From: Streptomyces sp. V4I2
GTDB lineage: Bacteria > Actinomycetota > Actinomycetes > Streptomycetales > Streptomycetaceae
Reading direction: 5' to 3'
Length of the DNA: 64,000 bases
Assembly (NCBI RefSeq): GCF_030817655.1
Contig: NZ_JAUSZM010000003.1
Span: 9,796,001 to 9,860,000 of the forward strand
Position numbers and translations under genes: made by a program. Shown here one piece after another: positions 15,773-24,747 of this stretch. Under the pieces are notes generated by a model that saw only the letters and a list, made by a program, of their open reading frames with translations, made no database searches and was not told where the DNA came from. Position 1 is the stretch's first letter. Each line of letters starts with the position of its first letter.

Positions 15773-16819
15773 GTGAACATCGGTGAGATCGCCCGGCGGG
15801 CCGGTGTCTCGCGCAGCACCGTCTCCTACGCGCTGAGCGGCAAGCGCCCGGTCTCGGACGACACGCGCCGGAAGATCCAGCAGGTCGTCGACGAGCTGGG
15901 CTACCGGCCCAGCGCCAGCGCGCGTGCCCTGGCCAACGGACGGACCAGCACCATCGGCCTGGTCTTCCCGCCGGCCGGGAACCACTACACCGGGATGCAG
16001 CTGGACTTCATCGGCAGCGTGGTGGAGGCCGCCGCGACCTACGACTACGACGTGCTGCTGTCCCCCAGCGGAGTCGACAGCGACCGTTCCTTCCAGCGCC
16101 TGCTGGGGGAGCGGCGGGTGGACGGGGCGATTCTGATGGAGATCAGGCTGGAGGACGACCGTGCGGAGCACTTGGCCACGCTGGACTTCCCCTCCGTCGC
16201 CATCGGCCGTACCGCACGTCCCGAGGGCAGTTGGTGGGTGGGGCTGGACCACACGGCGCTGGTGCAGCGGTGCGTCCATCACCTCGCGGACCTGGGCCAC
16301 CGCCGGGTCGCCTTCGTCAACCGTCCTGAGCAGCTGCTGCGGGCGGGATACGAGTCCGCGCACCGGGGCCTGGACGGTTTCACGAAGGCCGCGGCCGAGC
16401 GTGGCCTGACGGTCCGGACGTACTGCTGCGGCGACGACGCCGCCTCGGGCCAGACCTGTCTGGAGCGGATCCTGCACGACGACCCCGCCACCACGGCGCT
16501 GGTCACACTGAACGAGGCCGCGCTGGGCGGGCTCTACCGAGGGCTGGCCGAGGCCGGCCGCCATGTGCCGCGCGACTTCTCCGTCACCGGGGTCGTGGCC
16601 GGCCGCTGGGCGGAGACGGTGACCCCGCAGCTCACCGCGGCGGACGTACCGGCGGCGGAGATGGGACGTCTCGCCGTCGACCTGCTGGTGGAACGGCTCG
16701 ACCATCCCGACGCACCGCCCCGGCACCACCTCCTCGTGCCGCCGATCTCCCTGCGGGCCAGCACCGGGCCCGCGGGAACCACGCCCATCGCGGACGCCGG
16801 GCCCGATACGACGCCCTGA
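15773..16819 (+). CDS. LacI-family regulator of the glycan-use locus
   Basis: A 348-residue repressor. The HTH and hinge are at the N-terminus: NIGEIARRAGVSRSTVSYAL then SGKRPVSDDTRRKIQQVVDELGYRPSASARALANG; a periplasmic-binding-protein-like sensor domain follows (TIGLVFPPAGNHYTGMQ, GAILMEIRLEDDR, HRRVAFVNRP). The GTG at 15773 is chosen from the TAGGAG site at 15762-15767 and because the HTH begins right after it. Four matching palindromes upstream, one at its own transcription start, indicate autorepression plus control of the divergent glycosidase. The inducer is presumably a sugar brought in by the ABC importer encoded downstream. Confidence 0.92.
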   Translation: MNIGEIARRAGVSRSTVSYALSGKRPVSDDTRRKIQQVVDELGYRPSASARALANGRTSTIGLVFPPAGNHYTGMQLDFIGSVVEAAATYDYDVLLSPSGVDSDRSFQRLLGERRVDGAILMEIRLEDDRAEHLATLDFPSVAIGRTARPEGSWWVGLDHTALVQRCVHHLADLGHRRVAFVNRPEQLLRAGYESAHRGLDGFTKAAAERGLTVRTYCCGDDAASGQTCLERILHDDPATTALVTLNEAALGGLYRGLAEAGRHVPRDFSVTGVVAGRWAETVTPQLTAADVPAAEMGRLAVDLLVERLDHPDAPPRHHLLVPPISLRASTGPAGTTPIADAGPDTTP

Positions 16820-16957
16820 CCACACCCCTCCTCACTGCCTTCGCCCCACCGGACGCTCGAACCGTTCATCAACCACTCATCACTGCCGTTCGGCGTGCCC
16901 GCCCCACCCGGAACCCCCGCCCTCGGCACCCGCATGCCAAAAACAAAGGAAACCGCC

Positions 16958-18205
16958 ATGAACAGCTTCTCCAGAAGGCGCCGCCTGACCGCCGCAGCCC
17001 TGACCGCCCTGGCAGTCGCCACCAGCGCCACCGCCTGCGGTTCCGGCTCGGGGGGCACCGGGACACAGGCGGCGGACAACGACACGTACACCATCTGGGA
17101 CCCCTACCCGCAGTTCGCCAAGGGCTCGGCGTGGGTGAAGCTGCTCGACGCCTGCGGCACCGAGGCCGGCGTGAAGATCAAGCGGACCGGGTTCGACACC
17201 AGCGACCTGGCGAACAAGACACTTCTGGCGGCGCAGCAGGGCAACTCCCCGGACGTCCTCATCGTCGACAACCCCGTGGTGTCGACCCTGGCCGAGGCGG
17301 GCGTGCTCACCACGACCGACGACAACAAGCTCGACACGTCGAAGGTCGACCCCAACCTGCTCGCCGCCGGCCAGTCGGGCGGCAAGACCTACGGCACCCC
17401 GATCGGCGCCAACACCCTCGCCCTCTACTACAACAAGGCGGTGCTCAAGCAGGCCGGCGTGGACATCTCCTCCGTCAAGGACTGGGAGACGCTGACCGCG
17501 GCCCTGGCGAAGGTCAAGCAGGCCGGCAAGAAGGGCATCACCTTCTCCGCGATCGGCACCGAGGAGGGGAGCTTCCAGTTCCTGCCGTGGCTCTGGGGCT
17601 CCGGCGCGAAGCTGACCGAACTCGACTCGCCCGCGGCCGTCTCCGCGCTGTCCCTGTGGAAGGACTGGCTGGACAAGGGCTACGCCCCCAACTCCGTGCT
17701 GAACAACACCCAGACCACCAGCTGGCAGGAGTTCGCGACCGGCGACTACGCGTTCAGCGAGAACGGCACCTGGCAGCTCGCGAACGCCGAGAAGGCAGGC
17801 TTCGACTACGGGGTCATACCCGTCCCCGGCGCCGACGGAGGCAGCGCCGCGGCCCCGACGGGCGGCGAGTTCGTCACCCTCCCGGTCCAGGACTCGACCG
17901 ACCGCTACGCCACCACGCAGAAGATCGCGACCTGCCTGACCAGCACCCAGAACCTGTACGACACCGACACCACCCTCTCCTACGTCGCCCCCACCACCGA
18001 GGTCCAGGACAAGCAGGTGGCGGGCAACCCCGGGCTGCAGCCCTGGGTGGACGCGGTCAAGGCGGCCAAGGGCCGCACCAGCGACGACCTGGGCACCAAG
18101 TACCCCAAGATCTCCGAGCAGATGTGGAAGGCCGTCCAGTCCGCCCTCAGCGGCTCGAAGTCACCGAAGGACGCGCTGACCGCCGCCCAGTCCGCCGCCA
18201 AGTAA
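16958..18205 (+). CDS. sugar ABC importer, lipoprotein substrate-binding subunit
   Basis: A 415-residue family-1 extracellular solute-binding protein. A basic start (MNSFSRRRR) and hydrophobic stretch lead to the lipobox SATAC with C27 as the lipidation site. YTIWDPYPQF, LALYYNKAVLKQAGV and KDWETLTAALAKVKQAGKKG are typical of oligosaccharide-binding proteins. The ATG at 16958 follows an AAAGGA site. It heads an operon with the two permeases. No ATPase gene is nearby; many Streptomyces sugar importers borrow the shared ATPase MsiK, and I assume the same here. An imperfect LacI half-site lies about 90 bp upstream. Confidence 0.92.
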   Translation: MNSFSRRRRLTAAALTALAVATSATACGSGSGGTGTQAADNDTYTIWDPYPQFAKGSAWVKLLDACGTEAGVKIKRTGFDTSDLANKTLLAAQQGNSPDVLIVDNPVVSTLAEAGVLTTTDDNKLDTSKVDPNLLAAGQSGGKTYGTPIGANTLALYYNKAVLKQAGVDISSVKDWETLTAALAKVKQAGKKGITFSAIGTEEGSFQFLPWLWGSGAKLTELDSPAAVSALSLWKDWLDKGYAPNSVLNNTQTTSWQEFATGDYAFSENGTWQLANAEKAGFDYGVIPVPGADGGSAAAPTGGEFVTLPVQDSTDRYATTQKIATCLTSTQNLYDTDTTLSYVAPTTEVQDKQVAGNPGLQPWVDAVKAAKGRTSDDLGTKYPKISEQMWKAVQSALSGSKSPKDALTAAQSAAK

Positions 18206-18225
18206 CAGCTCTCAGGGGCCCGTTG

Positions 18226-19197
18226 ATGACTCACACGACACAAGTGCCGCACCGCCGGCCCGTGCCCGGCCACAGCGGTGCGGCCCCCACCGCACCGTCC
18301 GGGACACGGCGCCGCCCCAGCTCCCAGCAGTGGGCCGCCTGGGCCTTCCTCGCCCCGGTGACCCTCTACCTCGTCCTCTTCTACGCCTATCCCCTCTACC
18401 GCAACCTCGACCTGAGCCTGCGCAACTACACCGTCCGCTCCTTCGTCCAGGGCGACGCGCCGTTCACGGGCCTCGCGAACTACCGGACCGTCTTCGACGA
18501 CCCGACCTTCGCCCCCGCCCTGCTCCACACCGTGGTGTTCACCGCCGTCTGCCTGGCCTTCCAGTACGTCATAGGCCTGGCGCTCGCGGTCTTCTTCAAC
18601 CAGCACTTCCGGCTCTCGGCCACCCTGCGCGCCCTGTTCCTGGTGCCCTGGCTGCTGCCGCTGATCGTGTCGGCCTCCACCTGGTCATGGATGCTCAACA
18701 GCGAATCGGGCATCGTCAACGCCGCCCTGCACGCCGTCGGCATCGGCCCGGTGAACTGGCTGACCTCGCCCTCCTGGTCGCTGACCTCGGTGATCATCGC
18801 GAACATCTGGATCGGCGTCCCGTTCAACCTGGTCGTGCTCTACAGCGGCCTGCAGTCCATTCCCGCCGGCCTGTACGAGGCCGCCGCCCTCGACGGGGCC
18901 GGTCCCTGGCGGCGGTTCTGGAGCATCACCTTCCCGCTCCTGCGACCGGTGTCCGCGATCACCCTGCTCCTGGGGCTGGTCTACACGCTCAAGGTCTTCG
19001 ACATCATCTGGATCATGACCAAGGGCGGCCCGGCGGACTCGTCCACCACCTTCGCCACCTGGTCCTACCAGCTCGGCTTCGGGAACCTGTTGCCCGCCTT
19101 CGGCCCGGGAGCGGCCGTCGGCAACCTGCTGGTGATCGCCGCCCTGGTCTTCGGCCTGGTGTACGTCCGAGTCCAGCGCAAGCAGGAGTCGTCATGA
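18226..19197 (+). CDS. sugar ABC importer permease 1 (MalF-like)
   Basis: A 323-residue inner-membrane permease of the carbohydrate-uptake type with six predicted helices after a polar, proline-rich N-terminus of about 40 residues. The ATPase-docking EAA loop is YEAAALDGAGPWRRFWSITF. LYLVLFYAYPLYRNLDLSLRNY is the usual first-helix region of MalF/LacF homologues. It begins 20 bp after the binding-protein gene and its stop overlaps the next start (ATGA). Confidence 0.92.
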   Translation: MTHTTQVPHRRPVPGHSGAAPTAPSGTRRRPSSQQWAAWAFLAPVTLYLVLFYAYPLYRNLDLSLRNYTVRSFVQGDAPFTGLANYRTVFDDPTFAPALLHTVVFTAVCLAFQYVIGLALAVFFNQHFRLSATLRALFLVPWLLPLIVSASTWSWMLNSESGIVNAALHAVGIGPVNWLTSPSWSLTSVIIANIWIGVPFNLVVLYSGLQSIPAGLYEAAALDGAGPWRRFWSITFPLLRPVSAITLLLGLVYTLKVFDIIWIMTKGGPADSSTTFATWSYQLGFGNLLPAFGPGAAVGNLLVIAALVFGLVYVRVQRKQESS

Positions 19198-20018
19198 GCC
19201 GAAACGGCAAGCGTACGTGGGGAAAGACGGCCATCGGCCTCCTGCTGACCGGCATCATGCTCTTCCCGGTCTACTGGATGCTCAACGTGTCCTTCACCCC
19301 CGCCCAGGACATGCGCAAGACCCCGCCGGACCTGTTCCCCGCCGACGCCACCCTGGAGGGCTACCGGGCCGTCCTGGACCAGCAGTTGCCCTACCTCGGC
19401 ACCAGCCTCGTCATCGGCCTGGGCACCGTCGCCCTGACCGTGGCGCTGGCCGCCCCGGCCGGTTACGCGCTGGCCAAGCTGCGCCCGCGCGGTGGCGGCA
19501 TCCTCGGCTTCGTCCTCCTGGCCGCCCAGATGATCCCCGGCATCATCATGGCGATGGGCTTCTACGCCATCTACCTCAGCCTCGGCCTGCTCCAGTCCGT
19601 CCCCGGCCTGATCGTCGCCGACTCCACCCTGGCCGTCCCCTTCGCCGTACTCATCTTCACCGCCTTCATGTCCGGCATCCCCGGCGAACTGCTCCAGGCG
19701 GCCAGGACGGACGGCGCCGGACCCCTGCGCACCTTCTGGTCGATCGTCCTGCCGATGAGCCGCAACGCCGTCGTCACGGTGTCGCTGTTCGCGTTCCTGT
19801 GGTCCTGGTCCGACTTCATCTTCGCCAGCACCCTGGTCAACGGCGGCGCCCACGAACCGATCACCCTCGGCATCTACCACTACATCGGCAACAACAACCA
19901 GGAGTGGAACGCCATCATGGCCACCGCCGTCGTGGCCTCGCTGCCGGCCGCGGTCATCCTCGTCCTCGCCCAGCGCTACGTCGCCGCCGGCGTGACCGCC
20001 GGTGCGGTCAAGGACTGA
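19194..20018 (+). CDS. sugar ABC importer permease 2 (MalG-like)
   Basis: A 274-residue partner permease with six helices. The EAA loop reads LLQAARTDGAGPLRTFWSIV, and the start LLLTGIMLFPVYWMLNVSF is typical of MalG-type subunits. The ATG overlaps the preceding stop by four bases, so the permeases are made in equal amounts. The following glycosidase gene begins 76 bp later on the same strand and is likely co-transcribed. Confidence 0.92.
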   Translation: MSRNGKRTWGKTAIGLLLTGIMLFPVYWMLNVSFTPAQDMRKTPPDLFPADATLEGYRAVLDQQLPYLGTSLVIGLGTVALTVALAAPAGYALAKLRPRGGGILGFVLLAAQMIPGIIMAMGFYAIYLSLGLLQSVPGLIVADSTLAVPFAVLIFTAFMSGIPGELLQAARTDGAGPLRTFWSIVLPMSRNAVVTVSLFAFLWSWSDFIFASTLVNGGAHEPITLGIYHYIGNNNQEWNAIMATAVVASLPAAVILVLAQRYVAAGVTAGAVKD

Positions 20019-20094
20019 CCCGCCCCTCGCCACGGCCCCACCGTCCGTCCGCCGGACGGTCCGCCACCCCTGCCCGAGAAACGAGTGACGCTTC

Positions 20095-21831
20095 ATGACC
20101 GCCGACCGATCCGGCCCGGCCTTCTCCGTCCACGACATCCCCTTCAGCACCCACGGATCCTGGTTCGACATCTCTCCCGTGGTGGCGGAGAAGACGTATG
20201 CCGAGGACCTCCACCTCGTCTCGCACCAGAACGGCATGCACGCCGTCCTGCGCCTGATGCCGCTCGATGGCGCGACGGGCGAGCGCGCCGAGACCCATGT
20301 GGAGGCGACACCGGGTCTGCTGAGCTGGATCGGCGCGACCGGCCGCGCCGACCTCGCCTACGAGTCGCCGGACACCGTACGCCTGCGCGGTACGGGACTG
20401 CCGCTGCGCGTCGCGGCGGCGGCCCCGACGCTGACCCCGTTCAGCGGCACCTACTTCTTCCACGACGCGGCCGCCGGCGCGCACGTTTTCACCTCGTACG
20501 AGACCGGACGCCGCTACCGCGTCACCGTGCTCTCCGGCACGGTGACCGACACGTTCGGCAGCCAGGCCCTGGGCAGCGCCGACCGCGGCCTCACGGTCGC
20601 CGCCGACGCGGACGGTCCCTGGGAGATCGCGATCGAGGAACTCGACACGGCCCGCCCGCCGTACGTGTCGGCGGCAGCCTTCGGCAAGATCGTCGAGGCC
20701 GCGCGGAACTCCTTCGCGGACTTCGTCGACACGGTGGCCCCCTGGCGCTCGTCCGCCACCCCGGCCGCCGAACTCGCCGCCTACGTCATCTGGTCCGCGA
20801 CCGTACGCCCGGCAGGGCTGGTCACCCGGCCCGCCGTACTGATGTCCAAGCACTGGATGGACAAGGTCTGGAGCTGGGACCACTGCTTCAACGCCCTTGC
20901 CCTGGCCCCCGGCTGCCCCGAACTGGCCTGGGACCAGTACCACCTGCCCTTCGACCACCAGGACGAGAGCGGGGCGCTGCCCGACTCGGTCACCCACTCC
21001 GAGGTCCTCCACAACTTCGTCAAACCACCCATCCACGGCTGGGCGTTCGGTCACCTGCGCCGTCGGCTGAGCACGCCCCTCGGGCAGGCCGAACTGGCCG
21101 AGACGTACGACCGGCTGGAACGCTGGACGGACTTCTGGCTCACCACCCGGCGCGCCCCCGGCGCCGCACTGCCCCACTACCAGCACGGCAACGACAGCGG
21201 CTGGGACAACGCCACCACCTTCGACCCCGAACGCGTGGTCGTCACCGCCGACCTCGCCGCCTTCCTCGTCCTCCAGCTGCACCAACTTGCGCAACTCGCG
21301 AGTGAGTTGGGGTGGCCGGAGAAAGCTCGCCGGTGGACGCGAACGGCTGCGGCAACCCAGGCGGCGATGCTCGACCAGCTCTGGACCGGCGAACGGTTCG
21401 TCGCCCGGGGTGTCGGCAGCGGGGACACCTGGAGCAGTGCCAGCCTGCTCGACCTGATGCCCATCGTGCTGGGCGAGCATCTGCCGGACGAGGTCAGCGG
21501 CGTGCTGGCCGGCCGGCTCGAGGCTCACCTGACCGCGTACGGACTGGCCACCGAGCTGCCCACCTCGCCGCACTACCGCTCCGACGGCTACTGGCGCGGC
21601 CCGATCTGGGCCCCTGCCACGGTCCTCGTCGAGGACGGCCTGCGCCGGGCCGGCCACCACCGGCTGGCGGACGAAGTCAGTGCCCGCTTCCGCGCCCTGT
21701 GCGAAACGTACGGGTTCGCGGAGAACTTCGACGCCCTGACCGGCACGGGTCTGCGGGACCGCGCCTACACCTGGACCGCCGGCAGCTACCTCCTCCTCGC
21801 CGAGGCACACGCAACCCGAACCAGCCACTGA
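20095..21831 (+). CDS. cytoplasmic (alpha/alpha)6-barrel glycosidase (MGH1/GH63-like)
   Basis: A 578-residue enzyme without a signal peptide. The N-terminal ~200 residues form a beta-rich domain; the rest shows the (alpha/alpha)6-barrel pattern of GH63/GH37-type glucosidases and mannosylglycerate-hydrolase-like proteins. KHWMDKVWSWDHCFNALALA carries the aspartate expected to be the general acid, and GFAENFDALTG near the C-terminus the likely base region; HGNDSGWDNATTF is a substrate-loop motif of this group. Its place after the importer indicates that it cleaves the imported oligosaccharide inside the cell. The linkage is not determined. Confidence 0.8.
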   Translation: MTADRSGPAFSVHDIPFSTHGSWFDISPVVAEKTYAEDLHLVSHQNGMHAVLRLMPLDGATGERAETHVEATPGLLSWIGATGRADLAYESPDTVRLRGTGLPLRVAAAAPTLTPFSGTYFFHDAAAGAHVFTSYETGRRYRVTVLSGTVTDTFGSQALGSADRGLTVAADADGPWEIAIEELDTARPPYVSAAAFGKIVEAARNSFADFVDTVAPWRSSATPAAELAAYVIWSATVRPAGLVTRPAVLMSKHWMDKVWSWDHCFNALALAPGCPELAWDQYHLPFDHQDESGALPDSVTHSEVLHNFVKPPIHGWAFGHLRRRLSTPLGQAELAETYDRLERWTDFWLTTRRAPGAALPHYQHGNDSGWDNATTFDPERVVVTADLAAFLVLQLHQLAQLASELGWPEKARRWTRTAAATQAAMLDQLWTGERFVARGVGSGDTWSSASLLDLMPIVLGEHLPDEVSGVLAGRLEAHLTAYGLATELPTSPHYRSDGYWRGPIWAPATVLVEDGLRRAGHHRLADEVSARFRALCETYGFAENFDALTGTGLRDRAYTWTAGSYLLLAEAHATRTSH

Positions 21832-21880
21832 CCGGCCGCCTGCATACGGCATGCGCTGACGTCGGTCCGACCACGGCACC

Positions 21881-21901
21881 CGTATAGGCACTGCCTATAC
21901 G
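21881..21901. promoter_or_regulatory. perfect 10-bp-arm palindrome, probable operator
   Basis: The arm CGTATAGGCA (21881-21890), one central C, then TGCCTATACG (21892-21901). A one-base centre cannot form a stable hairpin loop, so a dimeric regulator site is more likely than a terminator. It lies about 200 bp upstream of the dicarboxylate transporter gene. Confidence 0.5.
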
Positions 21902-22102
21902 GGGCATCGGTTTTTGGTCGTGGACCTCCTCATCTGTGACCGGCTTCACTGTGCCGGTAGGTGGTGCGACGACCGGTCGGGACCCGGTGTCGTACCCGGG
22001 CCTTCGAAGCCGGCACCGGACGCGCTGCATCCCGCCAGGGGTGCGTGTTTCTCGTCCGGGAGTGCGCCGGCAGGCCCTACCCGTGCCCGGATGGAGGTTG
22101 CA

Positions 22103-23601
22103 ATGACGCATGCCCCGAAGGAAGCCGCAGGCGACGCCGTGGTGAGGAAGAAGCCGTGGTACCGGCAGTTGTACGTGCAGGTGCTGGTGGCGATCGTCAT
22201 CGGGATCGTGCTCGGCTGGCGGTGGCCGGATCTGGCCACGTCGATGGAGCCGATCGGCACCACGTTCATCACGGCGATGAAGATGCTCATCGGGCCGATC
22301 GTGTTCCTCACCATCATCGGCGGCGTCGCCGGAGTCGCGGACCTGAAGAAGGTGGGCCGCACCGGGATCGAGGCGCTGACCTACTTCCAGCTGGGCACGA
22401 TCGTGGCCATGGCGACGGGGCTGGTCGCGATCAACATCTTCCGGCTCGGCGACGGCGTGCACGCCGACGCCTCCCAGCTGGACGTCTCGGGTGACGCGGG
22501 CCAGTACATCGAGACGGGGGAGCACCAGCACTGGTGGGAGTTCCTGACGGGCATCGTGCCGAACAGCTTCTTCGGTGCGTTCGTCGAGGGAGACATCCTG
22601 CAGGTGATCTTCCTCGCGGTGCTCTTCGGGATCGCGCTGAAGTCCGTCGGCAAGGTCGGCGAGCCGATCATCGCCGGGGTCGACCGCCTGACCGAAGTCG
22701 TGTTCAAGGTGCTGTCGTTCGTCATGAAGGTGGCCCCGCTGGGCGCCTTCGGGGCGATGGCCTACGCCATCGGGAAGTTCGGTCTGTCGACCCTGACCAG
22801 CCTCGGTTCGCTGATCCTGCTCTTCTACGTCACCTCCGTCCTGTTCGTCGTGGTCGTGCTGGGCGGCGTGCTCGCCGCGTACGTGCGGCTGAACATCTTC
22901 CAGCTCTTCCGCTACCTGAAGGAGGAGTTCTTCCTGATCCTGGGCACCTCCACCGCCGAACCCGCGCTGCCGGGCCTGATGCGCAAGCTGGAGTTCATGG
23001 GCGCCGAGAAGCCCACGGTCCGCCTGGTGGTGCCGACCGGCTACAGCTTCAACCTCGACGGGGCCGCGATCTACCTGTCCCTGGCCACCCTCTACATCGC
23101 GCAGGCCACGGACACCCCCCTCTCCGTCGGACAGCAACTCGGCCTGCTCGCCGTCATGTTGCTGACGTCCAAGGGAGCGGCGGGCGTCGCGGGCGGCGGC
23201 TTCATCGCGCTCACCGCGACCTTGTCGACGGTCGGCTCCGTCCCCGCCGCGGGCATCATGCTCGTCTTCGGCATCGACAAGTTCATGTCGGAGTGCCGGG
23301 CCCTGGTCAACTTCTACGGCAACGCGGTCGCCACCCTCTTCGTCGCCCGCTGGGAGAACGGCCTCGACCTGACGCGGGCGCCCGCCGGGTACTGTCCGGC
23401 GAGATACGGGAAGACGCCCTCGCGCCGGTCGAAGAGGCACCCGCACCGGACGCGGACGCCACCGCGCGGCGTAAGCAGGCAGCGCCGCCTGACGGAGCCG
23501 CCGAACCCACCGTCGTCGTCGACGAACCGCCGGCCGCAGCCGAAGTGCCCGCAGCGCGGCCGGCCGAGGACGACGAGGCGGTCCCGGCCAACCACCGATA
23601 G
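22103..23601 (+). CDS. dctA: DctA-family C4-dicarboxylate:cation symporter (frameshift in C-terminal tail)
   Basis: A DAACS-family transporter of about 500 residues. Family hallmarks are KMLIGPIVFLTIIGGVAG, APLGAFGAMAYAIG, the GTSTAEPALPGL hairpin, PTGYSFNLDGAAIYLS and GIDKFMSECRALVNF.GNAVAT, all intact up to about residue 425. The ATG at 22103 follows a GGAGG site. Near 23380-23386 (GCGCCCGCCGG) the frame breaks: the expected tail (RRVLSGEIREDALAPVEE...EAVPANHR) continues in another frame to the TAG at 23601, whereas the undisturbed frame runs on through the LysR gene. The tail is cytoplasmic and variable, so transport may survive. It probably supplies malate or tartrate to the dehydrogenase encoded downstream. 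Confidence 0.82.
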
Positions 23602-23642
23602 CGTCCGCCCATTGCCCGAGGCCGGTGGCAGCAGGAGGAACG

Positions 23643-24545
23643 GTGGACGCCCGGCAGCTCGAATACTTCCTCGCCATCGTGGAGCACGGCGGATTCAGCA
23701 AGGCGGCCGCCGCGCTCCACGTGGCGCAGCCCTCGCTCTCGCAGGCGATGGCGAACCTGGAAGCCGATCTGGGCGTCTCGCTGTTCCACCGGATGGGCCG
23801 CGGGGTCGTACTCAGCGAGGCGGGGGCGGAACTCCTCGAACCGAGCCGCCGCGTGCTGCGCGACCTGGCGGCCGTACGGGACAGGGCCGCGGCCCTGTCC
23901 GGTCTGCACGGCGGCACCGTCGAGGTGGCCGCCATGCCCTCACCCGGCATCGAGCCGCTGACCGGCCTGATCCACCGCTTCGCCGCACTGCACCCGTCCG
24001 TCACCGTCAGCAGCCGGGCCGCCTTCACACCCGAGGAAACCGTGGACCTCGTCCGCGGCGGCGTCTGCGAACTGGGGCTTCTCGGAGCGGCCAAGCCGGT
24101 GGCGGTGTCCGGTCTCGACGTCCTGCCCGTGGAGGAGCAGCCGTTCGTCGTGGTGGCCGGTGCGGGCGGAGACGTGGAGGACGGGGCGACCCTGCGTCCG
24201 GAGGACCTCGGAGGGCGCAAGCTGATCGCTTCCCGGGGCGGGAGTCTGATGCGCACCATCGTCGACGACATCACCGCGCACACCGAGGGCACCGACATCG
24301 TCGCGGTCGTCGACCACCGCACCTCCATCCTCCCGCTCGTGCTGACCGGGGTCGGCATCGCGGTGCTGCCCGCGTCCTGGACCCGGCTGGCCCGCCGCTG
24401 CGGTGCCGTCGTGGCGTCCATCGAGCCCACGGCACATCTCCACGTCGCCATGATCAGCCTGCCGGCCCATCTCACGCCGGGCGCCCGCGCCTTCCTGGAG
24501 CTGACCCGTTCGTACGCTCAGCGGAAGGGCCTGCGCGTGCCGTAG
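23643..24545 (+). CDS. LysR-family regulator
   Basis: A 300-residue LTTR. The N-terminal winged helix is RQLEYFLAIVEHGGFSKAAA then ALHVAQPSLSQAMANLEADLGVSLFHR; a periplasmic-binding-like effector domain follows. The GTG at 23643 is chosen because GCAGGAGG lies just upstream; an earlier GTG at 23625 has no site. It sits between a dicarboxylate transporter gene and a D-malate/tartrate dehydrogenase gene, all on the same strand, so a DmlR-like role in responding to D-malate or tartrate is inferred. Confidence 0.88.
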   Translation: MDARQLEYFLAIVEHGGFSKAAAALHVAQPSLSQAMANLEADLGVSLFHRMGRGVVLSEAGAELLEPSRRVLRDLAAVRDRAAALSGLHGGTVEVAAMPSPGIEPLTGLIHRFAALHPSVTVSSRAAFTPEETVDLVRGGVCELGLLGAAKPVAVSGLDVLPVEEQPFVVVAGAGGDVEDGATLRPEDLGGRKLIASRGGSLMRTIVDDITAHTEGTDIVAVVDHRTSILPLVLTGVGIAVLPASWTRLARRCGAVVASIEPTAHLHVAMISLPAHLTPGARAFLELTRSYAQRKGLRVP

Positions 24546-24747
24546 CCGCGGTACGACAGCCGCGGTACGACCCTGGCTGCCAGACCGATCGGTTGCACCT
24601 ATGGGCCGTATCGGAAGCTGGTCTTGGACGGGGCGGGCACCGACTGGGTTGACTCGGAGACGTCGAAGAAGGCGTCGGAGAAGACGCCGAATCACCCGGC
24701 TCCCGGCTCCCGCTCGAGCAGGGGAACCCCATCACCGGAGGCACCTT

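Noticed and set aside
23602..24652. The transporter frame continuing through the LysR gene as a fusion protein
   Set aside because: The sequence after 23380 is arginine/proline/serine-rich without family similarity, whereas the overlapping frame encodes a complete LysR protein with its own ribosome site.
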